Shown: positions 26,333 to 35,900, counted from the first letter of the stretch. The stretch: DNA of 64,000 bases from Hyphomicrobium album (GCF_009708035.1 NZ_WMBQ01000001.1:930001-994000); one strand, 5' to 3'. Numbers and translations: made by a program. The notes: generated by a model not told the origin, from the letters alone.

Positions 26333-27435
26333 GGGGGATCACGCCGATCAGGCGAGCCATGACGCTCGCCTGCATGTCGCTGGCCATGCTCGCCGCGGCG
26401 CCGCCGGCGAATGCCTTTGACGACGCCGCACTGGCGAAGCGGGCCTATGCCGGCATCATCCTGCCGGGCTACGCGCGCTTCGATGCGGTGACGCGCGACT
26501 TCGCGGAGAAATCGGCGGCGCTGTGCAAGGCGCCGTCGCAGGGCGCCCTCGACGCGACACGCGCCGCCGCGCGCGCCACTCTGCTCGCCTGGGGACGCAT
26601 CGCGCCGATCCGCTTCGGCCCGATCGCGTACAAGCAGCGGCTCGACCGCCTGTTGTTCTATCCGGACCAGCACGGCATCGTCGGAAAGCAGACTGCCAAG
26701 CTCATCGCCAAGCGCGATGATGCCGACCTCGATCCGGCAAAGCTCGAAGGCGCCAGCGTCGCCGTGCAGGGCTTCGGCGCGGTCGACGTTGCACTCTATG
26801 GCCGCGGTGCCGAGGCCCTCGCCACTGCCGACCCCGAGGCGGGCTTCCGTTGCCGCTACGTCCACGCGCTGGCCACCGACATCGCCCAGATCGCCGCCGA
26901 CACGCACGCCGATTGGTCGGGCGAATACAAGCAGGCGTGGCTGCAGCCAGGCGACGGCAACAAGGCCTACCTCACGGCGAAGGAAACCACGCTGGCGCTG
27001 TTCTCCGCCTACGTCACCGAGATCGAGGTCGTGCGCCTGCATCGGCTGGCCCCGGCGATGGGTGTAGAGTCCGCCAAAGCCTCGAGTCCCCTCTTGCCAC
27101 ATAGCGGGCTCGGCCTGCCCTATCTCATTTCCGTCGTCGAGGGTGTGCGCGATCTCGTCGGCGGCAGCGGCTTCCTCGCCGACGATCTCGCGACCACCGA
27201 CAAGGAGCGCGCCGCGCTCGCCATCGTCGGCAGCGTCGCCACCGACCTGGGCTTCGCGGTGCGCGCCGGCGAGGCAGCCGCGGCGATGGCGCCGGACGCC
27301 CTGCAGGATGCCGCCGCGCGCGAGCGCCTCGCGCCCATGCTGCTGTCGCTGAAAAGTGCCGAGTCGACGGGCCGCGCCGCGCTCGGCGAGCTCACCGGAC
27401 AGATGATCGGCTTCAACTCGCTCGACGGCGACTGA
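26329..27435 (+). CDS. Imelysin family periplasmic protein (second paralogue)
   Basis: This protein of about 368 residues has a signal peptide (MTLACMSLAMLAAAPPANA, preceded by a basic RRA segment). It resembles the minus-strand imelysin: both have RFGPI/RFGPM, FYPDQHG/FWPDPRG and FRCRYVHALATDI/YRCKLALSMAQST blocks. The HxxE position reads GFGAVDVALYG, so both His and Glu are changed (Gly, Asp). The GTG at 26329 forms a GTGA overlap with the di-haem gene; an ATG at 26359 would also give a complete signal peptide. It is the last gene of the plus-strand operon. Confidence 0.88.
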   Translation: MRGITPIRRAMTLACMSLAMLAAAPPANAFDDAALAKRAYAGIILPGYARFDAVTRDFAEKSAALCKAPSQGALDATRAAARATLLAWGRIAPIRFGPIAYKQRLDRLLFYPDQHGIVGKQTAKLIAKRDDADLDPAKLEGASVAVQGFGAVDVALYGRGAEALATADPEAGFRCRYVHALATDIAQIAADTHADWSGEYKQAWLQPGDGNKAYLTAKETTLALFSAYVTEIEVVRLHRLAPAMGVESAKASSPLLPHSGLGLPYLISVVEGVRDLVGGSGFLADDLATTDKERAALAIVGSVATDLGFAVRAGEAAAAMAPDALQDAAARERLAPMLLSLKSAESTGRAALGELTGQMIGFNSLDGD

Positions 27436-27620
27436 CGGCTACTCGGCGGCCTCGGCCGGCCGGCCGGCTCGATAGTGCGCTGCAGCAGAAAAATGGGTGT
27501 TTCTCAGGCAGATGACGCGCCCGTGTTGCGCTTATGCCACGCAATTGCGGGGTAACATGCCATGTGTCGAGAGGCCACAGCAACAAGGGCTCCGGCACAA
27601 ATTTAGGGGAGAAAAGACAC

Positions 27621-28130
27621 ATGGATCTCGTTACGGCATTGGCACTCAGCATCGGCCTCTTGGGAGGCGTTGCCACGTATCTCTATCTTTCCGATCCTCT
27701 CGTCCTCGGCTTGCAAATCTGGGCGGCATTCATCGCCTGGGCAAGCTTCTATCACTGCGGGGGCAAGATTCAGGGCTTCATCTCGAGCGTCCTGGCCAAC
27801 TTGTGGGGCGTGCTGTGGGGCGCGCTCACCCTGATCGCGTTCTCCAATCTCGATCTCGGATTGGCAGCGCCGATCTGGGCCGGCATCTGCGTCGCTGTCG
27901 GCGTTACCCTGATGATCCTCGGCTGCAAGATTCCGATCTTCTCGGCCATTCCTGCAACCGTGTACGGCTACGCGGCGACCGTCGCACTGGCGCTTCTGAC
28001 CAACACCGTGCCCGGGCTCATGGAACCGACGCTCACCAATCCGGCGGTGATCATCGCTCTCTCCATGATCGGTGGCGCGATCTTCGGTTTGATCTCCGAA
28101 GCGCTCGCCACCGCCGTGGCGCGCTCGTAG
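27621..28130 (+). CDS. DUF1097 family membrane protein
   Basis: The 169-residue protein has about five hydrophobic helices (LGLQIWAAFIAWASFYHCG, LWGALTLIAFSNLDLGLAA, AGICVAVGVTLMILGC, ATVYGYAATVALALL, ALSMIGGAIFGLISEAL) and matches the DUF1097 (YcdZ-like) inner-membrane family of unknown function. The conserved WASFYHCGGK loop is present. AGGGGAG lies nine bases before the ATG, which decides the start; the open frame further upstream is not coding. It is monocistronic and converges with pgi. Confidence 0.85.
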   Translation: MDLVTALALSIGLLGGVATYLYLSDPLVLGLQIWAAFIAWASFYHCGGKIQGFISSVLANLWGVLWGALTLIAFSNLDLGLAAPIWAGICVAVGVTLMILGCKIPIFSAIPATVYGYAATVALALLTNTVPGLMEPTLTNPAVIIALSMIGGAIFGLISEALATAVARS

Positions 28131-28151
28131 CAACGCGCACGCTACTGTCTA

Positions 28152-28183
28152 ACGTCGTCCCGGGATGAACCTCGGGACGACGT
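28152..28183. terminator. Hairpin between convergent DUF1097 gene and pgi
   Basis: An 11-bp perfect stem pairs 28152-28162 with 28173-28183 around a 10-base loop. It lies midway between two convergent stop codons, so it may terminate both transcripts, although no clear T tract follows on either side. The sequence also resembles intergenic CGTC..CCCGG palindromes dispersed in rhizobial genomes. Confidence 0.6.
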
Positions 28184-28185
28184 CT

Positions 28186-29841
28186 TCAACCGCCCGCGCG
28201 TGACGCGCGGTAGCGGGCGATCAGGGCGTTGGTCGAGCTGTCGTGCGCGAGCTTGGGCTCATCCATGTCGCGCAACTCGCCGATGATCTTCTTTGCCAGC
28301 ACCTTGCCGAGCTCCACGCCCCACTGGTCGAACGAGCCGACGCCCCAGATCGCGCCCTGCACGAAGGTCGAGTGCTCATAGAGCGCCACCAGCGCGCCGA
28401 GCGCGCGCGGATCGAGGCGGTCGGCGAGGATCATGTTGCTCGGGCGGTTGCCCTCCATGACGCGGAAGGCGACGTCGTTCGCGCCGACGCCCTCGGCCGC
28501 GACTTCCTCCGCCGTCTTGCCGAACGCCAGTCCCTCGGCCTGGGCGAAGAGGTTGGCCATCAACAGGTCGTGCGGCGGCGCGAGCGGGCTCAGCGGCTCG
28601 AGGAAGCCGATGAAATCGGCCGGCACGAGGTGCGTGCCCTGATGCAGGAGCTGATAGAACGAGTGCTGGCCGTCGGTGCCGGGCTCGCCCCAGACGATCG
28701 GGCCGGTCTGATAGTCGACCCGGCGGCGCGTGAGGTCGACGCTCTTGCCGTTGCTCTCCATCTGCAGCTGCTGCAGGTACGCCGGAAAGCGTGCGAGTGC
28801 CTGGGCGTAGGGCAATACCGCCTGCGATTGCGCGCCGAAGAAATCCGCGTACCAGACCGTCAGCAGCCCGAGCAAAGCGGGAAGGTTCTTGGCGAGCGGC
28901 GCGGTGCGGAAGTGCACGTCCATGTCGTGGAAGCCGGCCAGCATGGCGCGGAAGTTGTCCGGCCCGATGGCCAGCATCGTCGACAGGCCGATGGCCGAGT
29001 CGAGCGAATAGCGCCCGCCGACCCAGTCCCAGAACTCGAACATGTTTGCGGTGTCGATGCCGAAGGCCTTGACGCCGGCCGCGTTGGTCGACACGGCGAC
29101 AAAGTGCTTGGCGACAGCGCTTTCCTCGCCCAGCCGCTGCAGCAGCCAGGCGCGGGCGATGTCGGCGTTGCTCATCGTCTCGAGTGTCGTGAACGTCTTT
29201 GAGGAGATGACGAACAGCGTCTCCTCGGCGTCGAGATCCTGCGTCGCCTCCGTGAAGGCAGCGCCGTCGACGTTGGCGACGAAACGGAAGCGCATGTCGC
29301 GGTCACTGAAGGCGCGCAGCGCCAGATAAGCCATCTCCGGCCCGAGATGCGATCCGCCGATGCCGATATTGACGACGTTGCGGATGCGCTTGCCCGTGTG
29401 CCCCTTCCACGCACCCGAACGCACGCGCTCCGCAAAGGCGGCCATGCGGTCGAGCACCGCGTGCACGTCGGGGACGACATTGCGGCCGTTGACCTCGAAG
29501 ATGGCGTCGCGCGGCGCCCGCAGCGCCGCATGCAGCACCGCGCGGTTCTCGGTGACGTTGATCTTGTCGCCGCGGAACATTGCTGCGCGCTTTTGGAAAA
29601 ACCCGCGCTCCTCGGCAAGCTGGACGAACAGGCTAATGGTCTGAGGGGTGATGCGGTTTTTGGAGTAGTCGAGCGTAAGGCCCCCGCCTTCGACCGTAAA
29701 TCCCTCGGCGCGCTGCGGGTCCTCGGCAAACAGCGAGCGCAGATCGCGATCCTTGATCGCGGCGTGGTGCGCTGCGAGCGCGCTCCACGCAACGCTCGTC
29801 GTCAGCGGCGCCTCGACCGCGTCATGGCTCAGGTGTCCCAT
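28186..29841 (-). CDS. pgi: Glucose-6-phosphate isomerase
   Basis: The 551-residue enzyme interconverts glucose 6-phosphate and fructose 6-phosphate in the cytoplasm. Landmarks are [41 protein letters not shown], the signature [15 protein letters not shown] and [12 protein letters not shown] with the catalytic Glu, plus [16 protein letters not shown] and the C-terminal [15 protein letters not shown]. The ATG at 29841 gives the family N-terminus; the frame continues open upstream but overlaps tal and does not look coding. The start lies one base from the tal stop, so the two genes are certainly co-transcribed. Confidence 0.96.
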   Translation of the reverse strand: MGHLSHDAVEAPLTTSVAWSALAAHHAAIKDRDLRSLFAEDPQRAEGFTVEGGGLTLDYSKNRITPQTISLFVQLAEERGFFQKRAAMFRGDKINVTENRAVLHAALRAPRDAIFEVNGRNVVPDVHAVLDRMAAFAERVRSGAWKGHTGKRIRNVVNIGIGGSHLGPEMAYLALRAFSDRDMRFRFVANVDGAAFTEATQDLDAEETLFVISSKTFTTLETMSNADIARAWLLQRLGEESAVAKHFVAVSTNAAGVKAFGIDTANMFEFWDWVGGRYSLDSAIGLSTMLAIGPDNFRAMLAGFHDMDVHFRTAPLAKNLPALLGLLTVWYADFFGAQSQAVLPYAQALARFPAYLQQLQMESNGKSVDLTRRRVDYQTGPIVWGEPGTDGQHSFYQLLHQGTHLVPADFIGFLEPLSPLAPPHDLLMANLFAQAEGLAFGKTAEEVAAEGVGANDVAFRVMEGNRPSNMILADRLDPRALGALVALYEHSTFVQGAIWGVGSFDQWGVELGKVLAKKIIGELRDMDEPKLAHDSSTNALIARYRASRAGG

Positions 29842-29842
29842 C

Positions 29843-30931
29843 CTAGGCCAGCGCCTTGCTCTTAGCGCCGATCGACTTGAGGAGGTCCTGCCAAGAGGCG
29901 ACGAATGCCTTGGCGCCGTCCGATTGCAGCTTGCGCGCCAGAGCCTCGACGTCGACGCCGGCCTTGGCGTGGGCATCGAGCACCGAGTCGCAGTCCCCGC
30001 CATAGGGGCTCAGAACGGCGGCGAGCTTCCCATGGTCGGCGAAGGCGCGCAGGGTCTCCTCCGGCATGGTGTTGACCGTGTTGGGCGCCGCCAGCGCTTC
30101 GACATAGAGCGTATCGTGCGCGCGCTTGTCCTTGCTCGACGTGCTGGCGAACAGGAGACGCTGCGGGCGGGCGCCGGCGTTCTCCAGCCGCTGCCAGCGG
30201 TCCGAATCCAAAAGCTCGCGATAGGTACGGTAGGCATGCTGGCCAATGGCGTTGCCTAGGCGGTTCTTCAGCTCGTCCGGCACGTCCTCGACGATGGCGC
30301 GGTCCCACCGGCTGATGAACACCGAGGCGACCGAGCGCACGTCCGGATCGAGACCGGCGGCGACGCGCTTTTCCAGCCCGCGCATATAGGCCTCGGCGGC
30401 GGCGAGGTAGTCGGCCGTCGAGAACAGCAGCGTGACGTTGACCGGCACGCCGGCGAACGTCGCCGCCTCGATGGCCGGCAGTCCTTCCTTGGTGCCGGGA
30501 ATCTTGATGAACAGGTTCGGCTTCCCTGCCTTGGCGTAGAGGCGCTTCGCCTCGGCGATGGTCGCGTCCGTGTCGTAGGCGAGCAGCGGCGATACCTCGA
30601 GCGACACGAAACCGTCGACGCCGGCGGTGCGCTTGTGCACCGGCAAGAAAAGGTCGGCGGCGCGCCGCAGGTCATCCAGCGCCAGCTCGAAGAAGAGCGC
30701 CTCGTCCGACAGTCCCTTGCGCAGAAGCTTTTCGATCGCCTCGTCGTAGTCGGAGCCCTTGCCGACAGCCTTCTCGAAAATCGTCGGATTGGAGGTGAGA
30801 CCCGTCACCGACAGCTCGGCGACCATCTTGGCGAGGCGACCGCTGTCGAGCATCTCGCGCGTGATGTCGTCGATCCACAAACTCTGGCCGGCGTCGTGCA
30901 ACTGTTGTGTCGGCTTCACGCGTCTCTCCAC
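29843..30931 (-). CDS. tal: Transaldolase
   Basis: The 362-residue enzyme moves dihydroxyacetone units between pentose phosphate intermediates. The Schiff-base lysine is K143 in NLFIKIPGT, with [25 protein letters not shown] and [10 protein letters not shown] as further family motifs. It belongs to the long class 2 (TalA/Tal-Pgi) type. Its TAG stop sits one base before the pgi ATG; in other bacteria the two enzymes are one fused Tal-Pgi polypeptide, so here the modules exist as separate genes. Together they connect the oxidative and Entner-Doudoroff pathways with sugar phosphates needed for envelope polysaccharides. Confidence 0.95.
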   Translation of the reverse strand: MERRVKPTQQLHDAGQSLWIDDITREMLDSGRLAKMVAELSVTGLTSNPTIFEKAVGKGSDYDEAIEKLLRKGLSDEALFFELALDDLRRAADLFLPVHKRTAGVDGFVSLEVSPLLAYDTDATIAEAKRLYAKAGKPNLFIKIPGTKEGLPAIEAATFAGVPVNVTLLFSTADYLAAAEAYMRGLEKRVAAGLDPDVRSVASVFISRWDRAIVEDVPDELKNRLGNAIGQHAYRTYRELLDSDRWQRLENAGARPQRLLFASTSSKDKRAHDTLYVEALAAPNTVNTMPEETLRAFADHGKLAAVLSPYGGDCDSVLDAHAKAGVDVEALARKLQSDGAKAFVASWQDLLKSIGAKSKALA

Positions 30932-31040
30932 TCAACTTCGAATAGGTGCATGCCCTGGCAGCGCCGCTCGGAGCCTAATGGCCGGCCCCGGGCAATTTTC
31001 TAGCGGATGCGGGCGACAAATCGAAGCGCCGATGTGGGCG

Positions 31041-31601
31041 TTAAAGCATTTCCGGCTTGAACAGGCGGCGATAGCGCCGTGTATTGGCGCCCGAAATCAT
31101 GAACTCACCGTCCCCCCGGTAGTGCAGGGTGCGCGGGTACCGCGGCGACCGTGCCACGTGGGCCTCCACGACCTCCCACACGAACAGGCTGTATTTGTTG
31201 ATGAGGCTCGCATCGTGGAGCCGGCATTCGAAGTTGGCGTAGCACTCCGAAATGACCGGCGCCATGACTTTTGCGCCCTTCGTTGCGGTAAGGTTGAAGC
31301 GGGCGAACTTGTCCGTATCGCGGCCCGAGCAGTTGCCGATCCCGACCACTTTCGCGGCCATGTCCGCGGTCGGCAGGTTGATCACGCATTCCTTGCTTTT
31401 GCGGGCGAGCTCGCGGCTGTGGTTCTCGCTCCAGATATAGCAGCCGACGAGCGACGGCTCGAACTCCATGATCATGTGCCAGCCCATGGTCATGATGTTG
31501 GCCTCGCCCTTATAGGCGGTGCTCACCAGCACGATCGGGCCGGGCTCGAGGAAGCGGCGCACGTTGCCGACCGGAAAGTCCTGCTTCTGGTAAGTACGCA
31601 T
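31041..31601 (-). CDS. Flavin reductase-like domain protein
   Basis: The 186-residue protein has the FMN-binding split-barrel of the flavin reductase family: PIVLVSTAYKGEANIMTMGWHMIMEFEPSLVGCYI at the N-terminal flavin site, then NHSRELARKSKECVINLPTAD and ISECYANFECRLHD. Family members reduce flavin with NAD(P)H or act as stand-alone FMN oxidoreductases; the substrate is unclear. GGGAG lies four bases before the ATG. The preceding gene on the same strand is the broken patatin, 45 bases away, and tal follows after about 109 bases. Confidence 0.9.
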   Translation of the reverse strand: MRTYQKQDFPVGNVRRFLEPGPIVLVSTAYKGEANIMTMGWHMIMEFEPSLVGCYIWSENHSRELARKSKECVINLPTADMAAKVVGIGNCSGRDTDKFARFNLTATKGAKVMAPVISECYANFECRLHDASLINKYSLFVWEVVEAHVARSPRYPRTLHYRGDGEFMISGANTRRYRRLFKPEML

Positions 31602-31646
31602 GGCTCCCTCTCAGTTGAGCAAATGCGCGCCACGGTCGGCAGTAGC

Positions 31647-32673
31647 CTAGGCCCAGAAGGCGCGAACCTTGTCGACCTCTTGCACAGCGCGGTCGTAGCC
31701 CAGCTTCATGGCCGGCGCGATCTCTTCCGGCGACACGAGATTGACTTTACCCGGGTTGGCCGCGATCAGCAGCGCCTTGGTGCCGGCCGCTTCCAGATCC
31801 TTGATTTCCTGCAGGATCGAATTGGGCATGCTGGAAAAGCGCGGACCGCTTCCGGGCAATCCGTCGGTGAGCGATACGACGATGGCACGCTTGGCGCCGG
31901 CCACCAGGTCCGAATGCGTGCTGCTCGGACCCATGCCGCCGTCCATGCAAATGCGGTCGCCGATCCACGTCGGTCCGAATATTCCCGGCAGCGACATGCT
32001 TGACGGCGTGCGAGATGTGCACGTTGGAAGCCGACCACACGACGAGCCGCTGTCCGCTGTAGCAGTCCACGGTCGTGGCGTGGAAAATCTCACTAGGCCA
32101 GTGCAAGTTCCCGGTCAGCGTGACGACCATATCCTGCAGCTTGCCGACGGACGGGTTGCGAGCCGCCATGGCGCCACGTCCGATGGCCTGGATGGTCGCT
32201 ACGCTCGCGTCCGTGGCCGTGTTGCACAGCTCGTGCGCGCGCAGCTGGCTTGGGTTGGGCTTGGGAGTCGGCACCAGCGCGGCCAACAGTTTTGGGAAGG
32301 CGCCGAAGAATTCGAACTCGCGTGTCACCCTCGCCAGATGACCGCCTGCAATGGTGCTGCCCACCACCGAGCCTGCAGAAGTGCCGATGATCACCTCTGG
32401 CATCTCATAAGTGACGCCGTTCTCGTGCAAACCCTGCATGAACCCCAGCATCCAAGCGGCAAAGTATTCGCCGCCACCGCCGAGCACCAGCGCACGGTCC
32501 TTCCCTTGGCCGAGCGAGGGCTTGGCCGGGATGGGAATGGCTAGTCCGTCGTCGAAGGGCACGCTGGCGCGCGGGCCTTCCGGCGCCGCGGCCGTTTGCG
32601 CCCGCGCCGGAACGCTAGCCGTCGCGAGCACCACGCCCGCTGCCAGTATGAGATCGCGCCGGCCTATCGGCAT
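31647..32673 (-). pseudogene. Patatin-like phospholipase, interrupted by a frameshift
   Basis: The first frame (from 32673) encodes a twin-arginine-type signal (MPIGRRDLILAAGVVLATASVPARA), LVLGGGGEYFAAWMLGFMQGL and the nucleophile motif GTSAGS with Ser99, then PSEIFHATTVDCYSGQRLVVWSASNVHISHAV. Near 31995-32005 sense passes into another frame which continues SMSLPGIFGPTWIGDRICMDGG with the catalytic Asp of patatin lipases, and ends at 31647. The change is consistent with one extra base, or with loss of two or five bases between HAVK and SMSLPG. As it stands the lipase is split before its Asp, so the gene is probably inactive unless it is a sequencing error. Confidence 0.85.
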
Positions 32674-32851
32674 CGTTGTTCCGTTCTCGTCTCGTTGCAT
32701 GGCACACCGGTGACTGACCAATTTTGCGCCGACCATGCCCGCAGCAAGCTAACAAAGCCCCAAAGGGCGCTGACGCCCCAAGAAAAGGGAACCTCTCCCG
32801 CGTCGGACGGCGGCAGCCGGAGTGGTTGCCTCGCACGGCACCGCGCGCCAT

Positions 32852-32877
32852 CGGCGCAGGGCCGGTGCCCTGCGCCG
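32852..32877. terminator. Strong hairpin after the SDR gene
   Basis: A perfect 11-bp stem (32852-32862 with 32867-32877) is closed by the tetraloop CGGT. It follows the stop codon of the SDR gene on the minus strand by about 25 bases and is probably its terminator, although the T tract is missing. Confidence 0.6.
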
Positions 32878-32901
32878 TAGACGCTCACAGATCGCGAAAG
32901 T

Positions 32902-33636
32902 CTAGAACGCACTGATCGTCGGCCGCACGATCACCTCGTTCACATCGACCTCGTCCGGCTGCTCGACCGCATAGGCGATGGCACGGGCGATGGCGTCAGG
33001 CGTGAGCGCGGCTTTACGGAACTGGACAAGCGCGTCCTTCGCGCTCTGCTCGGTGATGTCATTGCCGAGCTCAGTCGTGACCACACCGGGAGAGATGATC
33101 GTCACGCGAACGTCGGGATTCTCCTGACGCAGACCTTCGGAGATTGCCCAAACGGCGTATTTGGTTGCGCAGTAAACCGCGCCGGTCGGAATGACCACGT
33201 GGGCGCCGATCGAAGCGACATTGATGATCTGGCCGTTGCCCCGCGCCTTCATGTCAGGCAGTACCGCCGCGATTCCGTACAGAACCCCGCGGATATTCAC
33301 GTCGATCATCTTGTCCCACTCGTCGACCTTGAGGGAAGCCATGGGCGAGAGCGGCATGACGCCTGCATTGTTGACCAGCACGTCGACCTTGCCGAACTGC
33401 GACTTGGCGAAGTCGGCGAATCCCTGGACATCCGTGCGCTCGGCCACATCAACCGCGCGGAATGCGGCTTCGCCGCCCTTCGCCTTGATCTCAGCGACCA
33501 GCTTCTCCAGGCGATCGGTGCGCCGGGCGCCGACCACCACCTTCGCGCCCCGCTCCGCCAGCAGCCGTGCCGCCGCCTCGCCGATGCCGCTGGAGGCTCC
33601 CGTGATGGCGATGACCTTCCCTTTGATGTTGCTCAT
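32902..33636 (-). CDS. Short-chain dehydrogenase/reductase (YdfG-like)
   Basis: The 244-residue enzyme is a classical SDR: cofactor motif TGASSGIG at 12-19, VGARR after strand 2 (favouring NADPH), NNAG at 89-92, catalytic Ser142 and Y155-x3-K159. It is related to the NADP-dependent serine/3-hydroxy acid dehydrogenases. The ATG at 33636 has AGGAGA at ideal distance; the open frame upstream is spurious. It is transcribed away from an AraC-type regulator gene, 193 bases apart, the classical position of a target gene for such a regulator. Confidence 0.94.
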   Translation of the reverse strand: MSNIKGKVIAITGASSGIGEAAARLLAERGAKVVVGARRTDRLEKLVAEIKAKGGEAAFRAVDVAERTDVQGFADFAKSQFGKVDVLVNNAGVMPLSPMASLKVDEWDKMIDVNIRGVLYGIAAVLPDMKARGNGQIINVASIGAHVVIPTGAVYCATKYAVWAISEGLRQENPDVRVTIISPGVVTTELGNDITEQSAKDALVQFRKAALTPDAIARAIAYAVEQPDEVDVNEVIVRPTISAF

Positions 33637-33829
33637 ATCCGTCTCCTGTCTCGGTTCCGCGGCAAGTGTTGCCGGCGTGACGAGACCATGCCCGCAGCGC
33701 CCGCGATGGCGGTAGACCGAAGCTACCCGATCATTGCATAATCCTACGAAACAGCAGGTAGACGGTTCACTGCTCCCTGGGTCAGGCGTACGCTGGCAGC
33801 AGTCAAATGATCTGGATTTACGGTACCAA

Positions 33830-34744
33830 ATGCAGACGCACTCGAAAGGAAAGATCGGCGATCTCGCCGAAGCGATTGAACGATTGGCCGGGACCGACGG
33901 GGCGCATGCGACCCCCATCCCGCGCGTCTTCTTGCATCGTAGCTCACACACGGGAGAGCCCATCCACGGAGTCTACGAGCCGGCCGTCTGCATCATGGCG
34001 CAGGGCTCCAAACAGGCGGATACGGGCCAGGCCCTGCTCCGCTACACGGTAGGCCAGTACCTCATCATTTCGGTTGGCGTGCCCGTCGTCAGCCAGCTCA
34101 CCGAAGCAACGCCCGAGCGCCCATATCTCTGCCTGCGCATCGATCTCGATCCGGCCGCCATCGGCGCGATCTTGTTGGAGAGCGACATGCAGCGGGCGGC
34201 GCGCGACCAGCCGGGGCCGGCACTTGCGGTGAGCGATGCCGACGACGGGCTCCTCGATGCATGCCTGCGCCTACTGCGGCTCGTCGATACGCCCCAGGAC
34301 ATTCCCATCCTCTCCCCGTTGGCAGAACGCGAGATCCTCTATCGTCTGCTCCGCGGTGATCAGGCTTCGCGCATGGCGCAGATCGCCTTCGGCGAGAGCA
34401 AGCTGCAGCAGGTCAACCGCGCCATTGGCTGGATCACGCGCAATTTCCGCGAGCCATTCAGCATGGCTGCGCTCGCCGACGAGGCGCGCATGAGCCCATC
34501 GTCGTTGCACCATCACTTCAAGGCGGTTACCGCAATGAGTCCACTTCAGTACCAAAAACGTTTGAGGCTCCAGGAAGCGCGACGGTTGATCTTATCGGCA
34601 TCGATCGATGCGGCCGCGGCGGGGCATTCTGTCGGTTACGACAGTCCGTCGCAGTTCAGCCGCGAGTACCGCCGTCTCTTCGGCGCGCCGCCGCTGCGCG
34701 ATGCCGAGCGGGTGCGCAGCCTGGGCGGCGACATTGCCGCCTAG
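33830..34744 (+). CDS. AraC family transcriptional regulator with cupin-type N-terminus
   Basis: The 304-residue protein has an N-terminal ligand domain of the AraC_N type (EPIHGVYEPAVCIMAQGSKQA, a hallmark of this subgroup) and a C-terminal pair of helix-turn-helix motifs (FSMAALADEARMSPSSLHHHFKAVTAMSPLQYQKRLRLQEAR and GYDSPSQFSREYRRLFG). Members of this subgroup usually activate a neighbouring dehydrogenase or reductase gene in response to aldehydes or other electrophiles. It is divergent from the SDR gene. ATG at 33830 is taken; the upstream TTG-initiated extension lacks family similarity. The short motif GGTAGAC occurs twice in the shared spacer (33711, 33757). Confidence 0.92.
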   Translation: MQTHSKGKIGDLAEAIERLAGTDGAHATPIPRVFLHRSSHTGEPIHGVYEPAVCIMAQGSKQADTGQALLRYTVGQYLIISVGVPVVSQLTEATPERPYLCLRIDLDPAAIGAILLESDMQRAARDQPGPALAVSDADDGLLDACLRLLRLVDTPQDIPILSPLAEREILYRLLRGDQASRMAQIAFGESKLQQVNRAIGWITRNFREPFSMAALADEARMSPSSLHHHFKAVTAMSPLQYQKRLRLQEARRLILSASIDAAAAGHSVGYDSPSQFSREYRRLFGAPPLRDAERVRSLGGDIAA

Positions 34745-34824
34745 GGAACGTTGCCGCGCTTGCTAAGCTGTGGGGAGACACCTTACCTCTCCCTCGTCCC
34801 GCAAATCACAATAGGACCAAAGCC

Positions 34825-35853
34825 ATGGAATACCGGCGTCTCGGACGATCTGGCCTCAACGTGCCCGCCTTGAGCTTCGGCACCGGCACCTTCGGCGGCA
34901 AGGGCAAGCTGTTCGCCGCCTGGGGCGCTACCGACACCGAGGAAGCACGCCGCCTCATCGATATCTGCCTCGACGCCGGCGTCAGCCTGTTCGACACCGC
35001 CGACATCTATTCCGCCGGCGAATCGGAGCGCATCCTCGGCGAAGCCATGAAGGGCAAGCGCGACCGTTGCCTCGTCTCCACCAAGGCGACGTTCCGCTTC
35101 AATGACGAGCCCAATAACGTCGGCTCATCCCGCCAGCACCTGCTCGCCACCATCGATGCCTCGCTGAAGCGCCTGCAGACCGACCACATCGATCTCTTCC
35201 AGCTGCACGGATACGACGCCATGACACCGCCCGAGGAGGTGCTGTCGACGCTCGACACCCTCGTGCGCGTCGGCAAGATCCGCTACGTCGGCGTGTCGAA
35301 CTTCTCCGGCTGGCACATCGCCAAGGCGCTCGGCGTCGCCGACAAGTACGGCTACCCGCGCTACGTCGCCAACCAGACCTACTACTCGCTCATCGGGCGC
35401 GAGTACGAATGGGAGCTGATGCCGCTCGGCCTCGAGGAAGGCATCGGCGCCGTGGTGTGGAGCCCGCTCGGCTGGGGCCGCCTCACCGGCAAGATCCGCC
35501 GCGGCACCGGCATCCCGAAGCAAAGCCGCCTGCACGATTCAGCCGAGGCCGGACCGCAGGTCGAGGACGAGTACCTGTTCAAGGTCGTCGACGCGCTCGA
35601 CGAGGTGGCGAAGGAAACCGGCAAGAGCGTCCCGCAGATCGCCCTCAACTGGCTGCTGCAGCGCCCGACCGTGTCGACCGTCGTCGTCGGCGCGCGCAAC
35701 GAGGAGCAGCTGAAGCAGAACCTCGGCGCTGTCGGCTGGAACCTCACCAAGGAGCAGATCGCCAAGCTCGATGCGGCGAGCGAGCGGCCGCTGGTCTATC
35801 CCTATTGGCACCAGCGCGTCGCCTTCACCGAGCGCAACCCGCCGCCGGTCTGA
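34825..35853 (+). CDS. Aldo/keto reductase
   Basis: The 342-residue enzyme is an (alpha/beta)8 aldo/keto reductase with NADPH as probable cofactor. The catalytic tetrad is visible: Asp and Tyr in LFDTADIYSAGESE, Lys in LVSTKATF and His in LFQLHGYDAM. The later cofactor-binding block VVVGARNEEQLKQNLGAV is typical for the YhdN/Tas subgroup. The physiological substrate is unknown; reduction of toxic aldehydes or ketones fits the neighbourhood of SDR genes. The upstream gene is the AraC regulator (80 bases before), and a 12-bp hairpin follows the stop. Confidence 0.94.
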   Translation: MEYRRLGRSGLNVPALSFGTGTFGGKGKLFAAWGATDTEEARRLIDICLDAGVSLFDTADIYSAGESERILGEAMKGKRDRCLVSTKATFRFNDEPNNVGSSRQHLLATIDASLKRLQTDHIDLFQLHGYDAMTPPEEVLSTLDTLVRVGKIRYVGVSNFSGWHIAKALGVADKYGYPRYVANQTYYSLIGREYEWELMPLGLEEGIGAVVWSPLGWGRLTGKIRRGTGIPKQSRLHDSAEAGPQVEDEYLFKVVDALDEVAKETGKSVPQIALNWLLQRPTVSTVVVGARNEEQLKQNLGAVGWNLTKEQIAKLDAASERPLVYPYWHQRVAFTERNPPPV

Positions 35854-35868
35854 GCGTCCGAAAGTAAA

Positions 35869-35895
35869 GCGGGAAGCGTCGCTGACGCTTCCCGC
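35869..35895. terminator. Bidirectional hairpin terminator
   Basis: A perfect 12-bp stem (35869-35880 with 35884-35895) with loop GCT lies between the convergent aldo/keto reductase and SDR genes. On the minus strand it is followed by TTTACTTT, so it fits best as terminator of the SDR gene, but it may act in both directions. Confidence 0.8.
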
Positions 35896-35900
35896 GATGA

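Noticed and set aside
29842-30003. N-terminal extension of pgi into tal
   Set aside because: The frame is open but the translation is Arg/Ser/Pro-rich with no similarity, and it overlaps the well conserved tal coding sequence.
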